Made by a program: the position numbers and the translations under genes
Origin: an uncultured bacterium
GTDB lineage: Bacteria > Planctomycetota > UBA1135 > UBA2386
Direction: 5' to 3'
Length of the DNA stretch: 10,437 nt
Assembly: GCA_938003515.1 (NCBI GenBank)
Contig: CALKYL010000246.1
Coordinates: 1 to 10,437 of the forward strand
The notes under the pieces: model-generated
Seen by the model: only the letters and a program-made list of their open reading frames with translations
Database searches by the model: none
What the model was told of the DNA's origin: nothing
Shown here: positions 1 through 6,988 of the stretch, in pieces
How the letters are laid out: every line of letters begins with the position of its first letter
How positions within the stretch are numbered: position 1 is the first letter of the stretch

Positions 1-921
1 GGCAGCGAGCCCCCTGGCGAGCTCGAGGTCTGGCAGGCACTGGGACTGCTGATCGGGGTCTACGGCCTGGGGCACGCACTCGCGGCGAGGCACCCGTTCC
101 GGCTCTGGCCGGTGGTGCTGGTGGGCCTCCTGGGCAAGATCCTGATCCCCGTCGGCTTCGTGTGGGCCGCGTCCCAGGGACGCCTTCCTTGGCAACTGGG
201 CGTCCTGGTCCTCGCCCTCGGCCCGATCTGGTGGTTGCCCTTCGCGTGGATCCTGCGGGGGGCGGCCCGCGCCCACCGGATCGAACGCACGCCGCCGGTG
301 CTGCCGCTCGACCTGGCCCTCTCCCTCTACCAGGATCGGGACGGCACGGACCTGCTCGAGGCCTCCAGGAAGCAGCCCCAGTTCCTGGTCTTCCTGCGGC
401 ACTTCGGCTGCACGTTCTGTCGGGAAGCCCTCGCCGACCTGGCCGCCATCCACGAGCGGCTGCGCGCCGCCGGCACGCGCCTCGTGCTGGTCCACATGTC
501 GACCGAGGACGAGGCGCGCACACTGTTCGAAGGCTACGGACTCCAGGCGGTGACCGCGATCAGCGACCCGGACCGCGTGCTCTACCGCGCCTTCGCGCTG
601 CGCCGCGGGAGCCCGACCCAGCTCCTCGGCTGGTCGGTCTGGAAGCGCGGCTGGGAGGCGGGCGTCAAGCAGGGCCACGGGATCGGATGGCTGCGCGGCG
701 ATGCGGCCCAGATGCCCGGTGCCTTCGTCGTGTCGCACGGTCACGTGGTGGCCCAGTTCATCCACGCGACGGCGGCCGACCGGCCGGACTACGTGGTCGT
801 CGCCGAAGAGGGTGCCGACGAAGCGGAGTTCCAACAGAGCCTCGAACAGGAAGGCGTGGGGTTCGGGTTCCAGGATCGACTGCGCCAGGCGCTCTCGACC
901 CAGGCACCGGGCCGGCCCTGA
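1..921 (+). CDS. Membrane-anchored SelL-related / AhpC-TSA-like redox protein (5' end missing)
   Basis: The frame is open from the first base, so the start lies outside the window; 306 residues are visible. Residues about 11-29, 36-56 and 63-85 form three hydrophobic segments rich in Trp, Gly and Leu, followed by an Arg-rich stretch (88-95) that suggests a cytoplasmic turn. From about 105 onward the protein is a thioredoxin-fold domain of the SelL-related/peroxiredoxin-like kind. Its hallmark is LVFLRHFGCTFCREAL, with a CxxC pair at C137 and C140, where some relatives carry selenocysteine; here both are ordinary Cys codons (TGC, TGT). The family is expected to carry out thiol-disulfide or peroxide chemistry, but its substrate is not established. 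The membrane prefix resembles that of planctomycete proteins of this type from memory. An internal ATG at 112 would cut through the helices and is unlikely to be the true start. The fold is confident, the reaction is not. Confidence 0.85.
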   Translation, partial: GSEPPGELEVWQALGLLIGVYGLGHALAARHPFRLWPVVLVGLLGKILIPVGFVWAASQGRLPWQLGVLVLALGPIWWLPFAWILRGAARAHRIERTPPVLPLDLALSLYQDRDGTDLLEASRKQPQFLVFLRHFGCTFCREALADLAAIHERLRAAGTRLVLVHMSTEDEARTLFEGYGLQAVTAISDPDRVLYRAFALRRGSPTQLLGWSVWKRGWEAGVKQGHGIGWLRGDAAQMPGAFVVSHGHVVAQFIHATAADRPDYVVVAEEGADEAEFQQSLEQEGVGFGFQDRLRQALSTQAPGRP

Positions 922-1255
922 AGCGCCGCTCGTCGACGCTGCGCCGGTCGGAGGAGCCGGCGTCCGGCCCGAGCCTGCCGCCGTCGAGGCGACGCCGGCT
1001 ACCGAGGCGTGGGATCCAGGCAGCACCAGGTCGATCCGAGAGACGCGCCCCCCGGCGCTTCGTCGCGACATCGTGCTCGCCCGCACGGCCGCTCCCGACC
1101 TCGTCGACCTACTGGCAGAGGTGGTGCTCCGCGGGCGACGCGCCGCCGGCCCGACGATCGAGGCTCGAGTTCGTGTTGGTGCGCAGTCTCGACGCTCCCG
1201 GGGGTGCGGCCCCGATCGCCTATGCTGTGCGGCCCGGAACCCCGGAGCCTCGACC
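922..1255. other. Intergenic stretch, no gene recognised
   Basis: This stretch of 334 bases separates two plus-strand genes. Frames are open on both strands because of the high GC content, but their translations are Arg/Pro-rich and resemble no family. A 6-bp inverted repeat with a 9-base loop (942-947 with 957-962) lies 21 bases after the stop of the upstream gene and could help termination, although no T-run follows. The right end holds a possible promoter for the gene at 1256. The gap makes co-transcription of the two redox genes less likely. Confidence 0.5.
1221..1226 (+). promoter_or_regulatory. Possible -10 promoter element TATGCT
   Basis: TATGCT matches four of the six bases of the sigma-70 -10 consensus, including the key T1, A2 and final T. 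It stands out in a very GC-rich background and lies 29 bases before the ATG at 1256. No convincing -35 hexamer is seen 16-18 bases upstream. The call rests on position and base composition alone. Confidence 0.3.
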
Positions 1256-2449
1256 ATGAAGCAGATGCTCTCCTCGCTGCGGCTCGCCGCACTCCCTCTC
1301 TCCCTGTGCTGCACGGCGGCGCTCTCCGCCCAGCAGACCTCCGATGCCGGCGCCAGCAAGCTCGACGCCGTGCGTGAGAGCTTCCAGAGCCTTCGGAAGG
1401 CGCAGGAAGAGAGCCAGCAGCGGCTGCAGCCGCTGATGGAGCGCTACCGCAAGGCAGAACGGGGCAGCGACGAGCAGAAGGAACTCGCGAAGCAGATGAG
1501 CGGGATCCGCGCGACCGTTGCCGCCCCGCAGGCGGAGTTCGAGAACCGGTTCAAGGACTCCGCCTGGGAGGGCTTCGACCCGAAGCAGGACGCCGAGCTG
1601 CTGCAACGCGGCCTCATGGTCGTCGGTGCCGACGTCGAGCACGGCGATCGCGCGGTCCAGGCGTGCCGGATGTTCCTCGAGCACTTCGGCGACGGGCGCA
1701 GCGCCAGCACCGTGAAGAGCCGCATGCTGCCGAACGCGCTGCTCGCGACCGGCGACGTCGCGGCTGCGGCGGCGCTGATCACCGAGCAGATCGACGCGGC
1801 CGAGGGGCCCGAGAAGGCGTCGCTGCAGCTCACGCTCGGAGACTACGCCGCCGCCACGGGGGACGTGGAGAAGGCGGCGGCCCTCTATGCCGAGGCCGCG
1901 AAGAACGCGGACGAGCGCACCATGGGCTACGTCACGCTGCGCAAGGAGCTGATCGGCAAGACGGCACCGGACATCGACAGCGCGACGTGGATCGGCGGAG
2001 AGGCGACCCCGCTCAGCGCGTTGAAGGGCAACGTCGTGCTCGTCGACTTCTGGGCGACCTGGTGCGGTCCGTGCCGCGCCGTGATGCCCGGCATCGACCA
2101 GATGTATCGCGCGCACCGGGACGACGGGCTGCGCGTGATGGGCGTCACGCGCTTCTATCCGAGCGGCTACATGCCGGCCGACGAGTCGCAGATGCGGAGC
2201 GGCGGCGAGTCGGTGCAGGGCCTGACCGAGGACACCTTCGTCGAACACGTGACGACGTTCCGCGACCGCACGGGCATCGAGTACCCGTTCGTCGTCGGCG
2301 TGCAGCAGGACTTCCAGAACTACTTCGTCCGCGGCATCCCGACGCTCGCCGTGGTCGACCGCGACGGCAAGGTCGCCCTCGTGACCGTCGGCAGCGGCAG
2401 CGAAGCGCTGCTGAAGGTCGCCGTCGCCAACGCGCTGGCGAAGAAGTGA
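1256..2449 (+). CDS. Secreted TlpA-like thioredoxin with coiled-coil/TPR-like N-terminal region
   Basis: The protein has 397 residues. The ATG at 1256 was chosen because it begins a clean signal peptide: charged start, hydrophobic 8-22, and a likely cut after LSA (about residue 25). Residues about 35-82 are charged and heptad-like, probably a coiled coil. About 110-216 is helical with TPR-like GDV/GDVEKAAALYAEA repeats. About 235-395 is a TlpA/AhpC-TSA redoxin domain with the active site FWATWCGPCRAVMP (C270, C273) and the cis-proline motif GIPT (360-363). Such proteins act as thiol-disulfide reductases or oxidases outside the cytoplasm, often reducing cytochrome c or other exported proteins; the target here is unknown. 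The CxxC and cis-Pro are intact, so it should be active. The frame stays open far upstream, but that part encodes Arg-rich shadow sequence. It lies downstream of another redox gene on the same strand, with a 334-base gap. Confidence 0.9.
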   Translation: MKQMLSSLRLAALPLSLCCTAALSAQQTSDAGASKLDAVRESFQSLRKAQEESQQRLQPLMERYRKAERGSDEQKELAKQMSGIRATVAAPQAEFENRFKDSAWEGFDPKQDAELLQRGLMVVGADVEHGDRAVQACRMFLEHFGDGRSASTVKSRMLPNALLATGDVAAAAALITEQIDAAEGPEKASLQLTLGDYAAATGDVEKAAALYAEAAKNADERTMGYVTLRKELIGKTAPDIDSATWIGGEATPLSALKGNVVLVDFWATWCGPCRAVMPGIDQMYRAHRDDGLRVMGVTRFYPSGYMPADESQMRSGGESVQGLTEDTFVEHVTTFRDRTGIEYPFVVGVQQDFQNYFVRGIPTLAVVDRDGKVALVTVGSGSEALLKVAVANALAKK

Positions 2450-2463
2450 GCCGGTGACGCGCG

Positions 2464-2519
2464 CCGCAGCGCGCTACGGCGCTGCGGGCAGGATCCGGCG
2501 CGCGCGCCGCGGGCGCGCC
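2464..2519. terminator. GC-rich hairpins between convergent genes
   Basis: A perfect 9-bp inverted repeat, CCGCAGCGC (2464-2472) and GCGCTGCGG (2479-2487), has a 6-base loop. It begins 15 bases after the stop of the TlpA-like gene. A second self-complementary GC tract follows (2497-2503 with 2513-2519). Neither has a T-run, so this is a terminator-like structure in a convergent gap, not a canonical intrinsic terminator. It could serve both strands. Confidence 0.35.
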
Positions 2520-2532
2520 GCCGGGGCGACCG

Positions 2533-2829
2533 TCACCAGACCCGGATCTCGAGCGCCTCGCTGCCGAAGAGCCGCTGGCCGGGCGCCGACAGGTCGATGT
2601 AGAAGACCTGGAAGGCGAGGTAGTCACCGGCGCTCAGCACGACCCCGGCGGGCAGCGCGGCGAGGTTCACGACCGGGTCGAACGTGCCTTCGGGGGTCGT
2701 CGCCTGGCCGGGGAAGTCGCCGATGGCACCCCGCAGCAGGCCGGCGACGTCGCCGTTCGGGCCCGGCTGCGCCGTGTCCCACATGCCGAAGGTCGTGATG
2801 CCTGGCACGACGACCGCGCCGCGGCTCAC
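2533..2829 (-). CDS. Small beta-rich protein or C-terminal half of a frameshifted secreted protein
   Basis: Starting at the GTG at 2829 gives 98 residues with strongly GC-ending codons. The sequence is rich in Gly, Pro, Val and aromatic residues (GITTFGMWDTAQPGPNGD near the start, LAFQVFYIDLSAPGQRLFG near the end). This suggests a compact beta domain like those found at the C-termini of exported planctomycete proteins. There is no signal peptide, which is odd for such a domain. GGAGGG sits 7 bases before the GTG and directly overlaps the end region of the upstream gene's context, allowing translational coupling. Alternatively the domain was once joined to the secreted ORF at 2844-3239, which lies one frame away; one lost base (or two gained) would account for the break. 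The frame stays open to 3081 on this strand, but that portion is antisense-like noise. I do not recognise a family. Confidence 0.55.
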   Translation of the reverse strand: MSRGAVVVPGITTFGMWDTAQPGPNGDVAGLLRGAIGDFPGQATTPEGTFDPVVNLAALPAGVVLSAGDYLAFQVFYIDLSAPGQRLFGSEALEIRVW

Positions 2830-2836
2830 CGCGCTG

Positions 2837-2842
2837 CCCTCC
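2837..2842 (-). promoter_or_regulatory. Shine-Dalgarno GGAGGG before the GTG at 2829
   Basis: On the minus strand GGAGGG lies immediately after the TAG stop (2844-2846) of the upstream ORF and 7 bases before GTG. This is the best-placed ribosome binding site seen in the window. It favours two separately translated ORFs over a simple frameshift, although chance is possible in GC-rich DNA. Confidence 0.4.
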
Positions 2843-2843
2843 G

Positions 2844-3239
2844 CTACCAGGGCGGCAGCAACGACATCGGCGGCGCGTTCGGATGCGAGGACGCCGTTCG
2901 CTCCCAGACGTGCTCGTCCGGGTCCCACGTGTAGGTGCCGGTCTGGTTGCCGCCGCCGTCGCCGCTCAGGTTCACGTAGTCGATCGTGCCGGCGACGGGG
3001 TTCCACTCGTAGGTGCCCCAGCCATACACCTGGTCGTCGTCCCAGTTCGCCCAGGTCCCGTCTTCGAAGAACTGGAAGCACTCACCGTCCTGCACGACCC
3101 CCTTCAGCTCGACCAGGTGCACGACCAGCGTCGGATCCGGGCACGGCGGCGGCTCCGGCGGGACCTGCGCGATCGCAGGAACGGTGAGCAACAGCAGAAC
3201 GGCGCCGCGCAGGGCACGAGCGATGCGGTGATGGGTCAT
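2844..3239 (-). CDS. Short secreted protein of unknown function
   Basis: The protein has 131 residues. It starts at the ATG at 3239; another ATG ten codons earlier would only add residues ahead of the signal peptide. Residues 1-25 are a classic Sec signal (MTHHRIARALRGAV, then LLLLTVPAIAQ, cut after AIA). A proline-rich spacer with one Cys (about 27-35) leads into a beta-rich, Trp/Tyr-rich domain. The domain contains two imperfect copies of GTYxW(N/D)P (75-81 and 101-107), and DGTWANWDDDQ at 60-70, reminiscent of a small beta-sheet module that reads as repeated strands. Codons end in G or C right up to the TAG, so the stop is not obviously far from a real end. No family is recognised. It is probably an exported protein, possibly the front half of a protein whose rear half is the ORF at 2533-2829. 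Confidence 0.65.
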   Translation of the reverse strand: MTHHRIARALRGAVLLLLTVPAIAQVPPEPPPCPDPTLVVHLVELKGVVQDGECFQFFEDGTWANWDDDQVYGWGTYEWNPVAGTIDYVNLSGDGGGNQTGTYTWDPDEHVWERTASSHPNAPPMSLLPPW

Positions 3240-3746
3240 GGTGGGGACGCGGAGAGCCGCGGTGTGCAACCCTTAGAACCGGACCCGCTTCGGGGTCACG
3301 CGGATGTCGCGGAATCCGTCGGATTCGGCGGCGCCGACCGACGACGCCGCGACGTGCCGCGAGGAACCCGCGTCCGCACGCTGACGAGCGCCGCCTCGCG
3401 CCGGCCGGCTGCCCTCGTGCGCAGCAGCAACGCGACCGGCCGCGACGAACCACGGCGACTGCGCGGCACGATCGTATGGAGCCGCACGCCGAGCGTCGCA
3501 TTCGGGAGTCGGCCGACAACGACGTCCGGCAGTTCTTCGTCGGCGCGCCCGTGTGGCTTCGCGCGGCCGCGGCCGCTCAGCCTCGATCTCGACCGGTTGG
3601 GGGGAACGGCTCGAACCCCACGCTTGCTGCCTGCGAAACGCCTATCCCGAGCACCGGCAGGTCAGCAGCCTTGCACCGTGCAGACGCACGACCCGCGCCG
3701 GGCATCCCGCGCCCCGGAGGGTCGCGGGAGCCGCGGCGGCGCACCG
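3240..3746. other. About 500 bases with no recognisable gene
   Basis: This gap separates the minus-strand short secreted gene from the 3' end of the large minus-strand gene. It is slightly less GC-rich than its surroundings in patches (for example around 3270-3280, upstream of the ATG at 3239, where a promoter for that gene would lie). Translations in all frames are Arg/Ala/Pro-rich without family features. A GGCTCGAACCCC stretch near 3608 recalls a tRNA T-arm but does not fold as one. A weak hairpin lies at the right end. Confidence 0.45.
3706..3728 (-). terminator. Possible terminator hairpin after the large secreted-protein gene
   Basis: CCCGCG (3706-3711) pairs with CGCGGG (3723-3728) across an 11-base loop that can pair further inside (CCC with GGG). 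It lies about 18 bases past the stop of the minus-strand gene ending at 3747. There is no T-run, so support is weak. Confidence 0.25.
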
Positions 3747-6638
3747 TCACCAATTCTGGTACGACGTGGTGCAGGCCCAGCGCCCGTCCGGCAGCGCGCT
3801 CAACAGCTCGAACTTGAACTCGCCGCTGAGCGGCGCGGCCGGCGTGAAACGAACCGTCGCCGTCTGGCCGTTGATGCCGATCGTCCAGGACCCGTTCGAG
3901 CCGGCGTTCGGCCACAGATCGATGCCCGGCTCCGGCCAGACACCCGCCGTCAGCCGGTGCAGCCGCACGTGCGTGTTCGCGAGCACGGCCTGCACGCTCT
4001 CGCCGGGCGGCGCCGTGATCGTGAACCGGAAGCTGTGCCGGTTGGGCGGTGGCGTCGGCGTGTAGTCGCGCGGGCTGATCGCGACCGTCGGCAGCGGCGC
4101 GCCCTGCCCGAAGCCGTAGAGCAGGTCGAGCCGCTGCAGGCACTCGAGGTAGTTGTCGACGAGTCGGACCTCGGTCATCTTCTGGCCCGAGGTGCCGTAG
4201 TAGTCCGGCTTGTAGCCGAACGGGAATCCCGGGTCGGTGACGAACCAGTCGAACGACACGTCGAACTTGTCCCTAAGGCGCGTCAGCATCTCGTCGCGCA
4301 GCGCGGTGTTGGTCGGGTCCGCGACGATCAGCTCGGAGAAGGCCTCGTAGAACGTCGGCGCATACAGCGGCGTCGAGGCGCCCTCGGCGATGTCGACCAG
4401 GTAGAACTCGTTCTCGTTGCAGTTGACCCACACGCCTTCCGGCATCTGGTAGGCCGCGAGGCGGCGGGCGACGCGCAACAGCTGCGTTCGCGTACGCGGC
4501 ACGTCGAGCAGCGCCGGCTCGTTCTGGATCAGCCAGACGATCGGCTCCCAGGCGCGCCACTGGTCCCCGGCGTTCGGGGCGTTGCGCGCGGTGTTGAGCT
4601 CCCAGCTGTCGAGGAACGCGACGGCGCCGTCGCCGAGGAACTCGAGCAGCTCGAGCCGCATCTGGTGGAGCAGCGGCTGTGCGATCGGGTCCGCGAACGG
4701 CGTGATCGCGTCGAGCGCCTTGGTCGCGGCGATGCCCGCGTAGCCGTAGATGTCGCTGTAGAAGTACGCGATCGACCACCACGGCGCGCCGAACCCATGG
4801 TGGGTGTTGTCGGGGATGTCGATGATGCGCAGGAAGTTCGCGCGCTCGATCGCGTCTCGCGCAGCGGCAGTGATCAGCGGAAGGCCCGAAAGGTCGAGCT
4901 TGCCGGGATCGGCCTGCTCGTACGAGAGCATCGCGCCGATGACCTCGGCGAGGAACGCCGGGGCGTCGAGGATGCGCCAAGGCGCCAGGTTCGGGCTGGT
5001 CACGAAGGAGTTGACTCCCGTGGCGACGTCGTATCCCTCCATGAGCAGGAGCCCGTTTCGGATGTCGGGGACGTTGGCCGGAGGGACGGTGGCGTCGATC
5101 TTGCCGCGAGCGGCGACGACGTGCGCGTAGTCGCGCGCCGCCTCGAGGAACGTCACGTCGTGGGTGTGCCGGTACATCTCGAGGGCGAGCGCACCCTGAC
5201 CGATCCCGGTCGTCTCCGTCGCACCCTGCACGAACTGGTCCTGCACGCAGTCGTAGCGCGGGAAGAACAGCGTCGCCTTGTTCGCCGGCGAGAACGTCGC
5301 CTGCACGACGTAGCGCAGGTCGTCGTACTCCTTCGGGGAGTAGCGCACCTTCAGCAGGTGGCGCAGGTTGGACGGCACGCTGCCGTACGGCACCATTACG
5401 CCGTTCGCCACGATCGACTCCGGGCCGCCGAAGGGGGGCGCGTTGGGGTTCATCGCGTAGAGCTGCCACGGCGTCGGCAGCCCCTGGTCGTCGCGCAGCC
5501 CGAGGGGATAGCCCGGATACGACTGCTGGTAGGACTGCACGATGCGCTCCGTCTCGCCGAGCAGATCGGCGCGCAGCGACGCGTAGTCCTCGACCGTGCG
5601 CTGGTGCGTGACGTCGACGTCGGTGAAGTGGGCGACGCCGCCGCCGTAGCCTCGCAGCTCGATCAGGAACGGCGGCTTCGGCGCCGCGCCGAAGGCGGCG
5701 AAGAAGTCGCTCTCGAACAGCAGCGGGACCGCGTTCCACGTGCCTGCGACGATGCCCGGCGGCGTGATCACGTGCTCGAGCGGGGCAGGTGAGATGGTCG
5801 GCGGCGCGTCGCTGAGCACATAGGTGACGCGCTGCGTCGTGTAGCGGACCGCGGGGCGGCACACGACCCTCGCCGGGTTGGAGGGACCCGCGAGGTTCCG
5901 GTAGCGGAACAGCACCGTATCCGTCGCGTCGACGGTCACGTCACCCGTCAGGTCCGCGCCGTCCGGTGCGCCGGTCCCGAGCGTGAAGCTCGACAGCAGC
6001 GTCGGCGCGATGGCCCCGAGCGTGCCGTCGGGGTCCTTCAGCACCTGCACCTCGACCGGCCCGGCGCCCTCGACGAGCACCGGCCGCACCATCCAGACGA
6101 CGTCGCCCGGCGTCGGCACGTCGTACTCGAGCTGGATCGTGTCGGTCAGCACCATCGGGTTCAGGCTGATCTCCTGGCCGAGGGAGCCGGTGCTGACGAA
6201 GCCCCAGTGCTTGGGGCCGAACGGCTGGAAGGCCATCGCCTGCCAGCTGGCGCCCTGCTCGTACGCGGTCCACGGCGCCGCTATGCCCGCCGTCTCCGGG
6301 TGCGAGAGCTGGTGCGTCAGCACGTCGAACCGGTCGGACCCCTCGCTGATCGTGACGCGGCCGACGTTGCCGGATTGCGGCAGCCGGACCTGCAGCGAGA
6401 TCGCGAGGTCCGTCGGCGATTGACGGGGCTTCGCCACGCCTTGGAACACGCGGTCGGGTCGACCGACGACGACGTACGAGACCCCGCCGGCGCTCTGTAC
6501 CTTGCCTTCGCCGCCGCACCACAGGGTGCTGGCGACGCCGCCGACGACGTCGTCGAATCCGCCGTTCTGGACTTGTCGTAGCTGGATGGGAGACTGCGGC
6601 GCGAGGGCCGCGACGAAGCTGACGAGTAGGAGGGACAT
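3747..6638 (-). CDS. Large secreted protein of unknown function, possible alpha/alpha-toroid core with beta C-terminal domain
   Basis: The protein has 963 residues. The ATG at 6638 is preceded directly by a GTG at 6641, and the nearest in-frame stop is 6675-6677, so the start is fixed within a few codons. MSLLLVSFVAALAPQ is a short Sec signal. Residues about 20-345 are beta-rich, beginning with an NGGFDD motif like carbohydrate-binding or jelly-roll modules. About 350-845 is helical and very rich in aromatic and acidic residues, with GLLLMEGYDVATG, GFGAPWWSIAYFYSDIYGY, DQWRAWEPIVWLIQN and YQMPEGVWVNCNENEFYLVD. These look like the inner helices of an alpha/alpha-barrel as in six-hairpin glycosidases or C5-epimerase-like folds; that comparison is inference. 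About 855-963 is a beta sandwich-like end (FRFTITAPPG to FKFELLSALPDG). A carbohydrate-active role is plausible but unproven. No weak point or frameshift is visible. Nothing near it marks a polysaccharide operon. Confidence 0.88.
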   Translation of the reverse strand: MSLLLVSFVAALAPQSPIQLRQVQNGGFDDVVGGVASTLWCGGEGKVQSAGGVSYVVVGRPDRVFQGVAKPRQSPTDLAISLQVRLPQSGNVGRVTISEGSDRFDVLTHQLSHPETAGIAAPWTAYEQGASWQAMAFQPFGPKHWGFVSTGSLGQEISLNPMVLTDTIQLEYDVPTPGDVVWMVRPVLVEGAGPVEVQVLKDPDGTLGAIAPTLLSSFTLGTGAPDGADLTGDVTVDATDTVLFRYRNLAGPSNPARVVCRPAVRYTTQRVTYVLSDAPPTISPAPLEHVITPPGIVAGTWNAVPLLFESDFFAAFGAAPKPPFLIELRGYGGGVAHFTDVDVTHQRTVEDYASLRADLLGETERIVQSYQQSYPGYPLGLRDDQGLPTPWQLYAMNPNAPPFGGPESIVANGVMVPYGSVPSNLRHLLKVRYSPKEYDDLRYVVQATFSPANKATLFFPRYDCVQDQFVQGATETTGIGQGALALEMYRHTHDVTFLEAARDYAHVVAARGKIDATVPPANVPDIRNGLLLMEGYDVATGVNSFVTSPNLAPWRILDAPAFLAEVIGAMLSYEQADPGKLDLSGLPLITAAARDAIERANFLRIIDIPDNTHHGFGAPWWSIAYFYSDIYGYAGIAATKALDAITPFADPIAQPLLHQMRLELLEFLGDGAVAFLDSWELNTARNAPNAGDQWRAWEPIVWLIQNEPALLDVPRTRTQLLRVARRLAAYQMPEGVWVNCNENEFYLVDIAEGASTPLYAPTFYEAFSELIVADPTNTALRDEMLTRLRDKFDVSFDWFVTDPGFPFGYKPDYYGTSGQKMTEVRLVDNYLECLQRLDLLYGFGQGAPLPTVAISPRDYTPTPPPNRHSFRFTITAPPGESVQAVLANTHVRLHRLTAGVWPEPGIDLWPNAGSNGSWTIGINGQTATVRFTPAAPLSGEFKFELLSALPDGRWACTTSYQNW

Positions 6639-6705
6639 CACACGTCGAACACGTCGAGGTGATGCGCCGTGGCCTCAAGAATCTCGTGGGGCATTGCTGC
6701 GATGC

Positions 6706-6909
6706 CGAACGGCGCCGGCTGACGGCACGTCGGTCGCGACTGCCGTGGACGACGTGCGCAGTGCGCGGCGGCGCATCGACTTCGTGTTCGCCGACACGGC
6801 GACCGCGGCGCGCAGCCTCGACGCCGAGGTCGTCACCGACGACGAGACGGTCGGAAGGTGGTCGGACCACTACCCGATCCGGGTCCTGCTGGCGCCCGGC
6901 GGTCGCTGA
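6706..6909 (+). pseudogene. 3' remnant of an endonuclease/exonuclease/phosphatase (EEP) family gene
   Basis: The last 60 or so residues before the TGA at 6907-6909 match the C-terminal end of the EEP superfamily. RRRIDFVFAD (about 6766-6795) is the conserved (R)IDYVF strand. SDHYPIRVLL (about 6862-6891) holds the catalytic SDH motif near the C-terminus. Codons in this frame are strongly GC-ending from about 6715 but not before about 6700, where the frame turns into noise with A/T-ending codons. It then runs antisense into the start of the large minus-strand gene. The N-terminal metal-binding and nucleophile-orienting parts (the usual N, E and GDFN motifs) are therefore absent. This is a 5'-truncated fragment, presumably left by a deletion or rearrangement. 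An alternative is an independent small protein, but no start or ribosome site supports that. Confidence 0.6.
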
Positions 6910-6947
6910 ACGGGCGAAGGACCGTCGCCGTCGTCGGAGCTCCGCGA

Positions 6948-6969
6948 CGCGCCCGGGCCGCAGGGCGCG
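6948..6969. terminator. Hairpin between convergent EEP remnant and DUF6624 gene
   Basis: CGCGCCC (6948-6954) and GGGCGCG (6963-6969) form a perfect 7-bp stem with an 8-base loop. It lies 19 bases before the 3' end of the minus-strand gene and after the plus-strand remnant. There is no long T-run. It is a plausible bidirectional terminator. Confidence 0.3.
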
Positions 6970-6988
6970 TTCGCAACGGATCAGACGA

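Noticed and set aside
701..1255. Upstream extension of the TlpA-like gene to an ATG at 701
   Set aside because: The added residues are Arg-rich shadow sequence overlapping the upstream redox gene; the ATG at 1256 starts a clean signal peptide.
3595..3660. tRNA- or tmRNA-like patch (GGCTCGAACCCC)
   Set aside because: The flanking bases do not form a T-stem, acceptor stem or anticodon arm on either strand, and no tmRNA 5' half lies at the right distance.
2883..5792. Plus-strand open frame of 969 codons opposite the large minus-strand gene
   Set aside because: Its translation is Arg/Val/Asp-rich with no signal or family, and the opposite strand carries a convincing secreted protein. Long antisense frames are expected where codons end in G or C.
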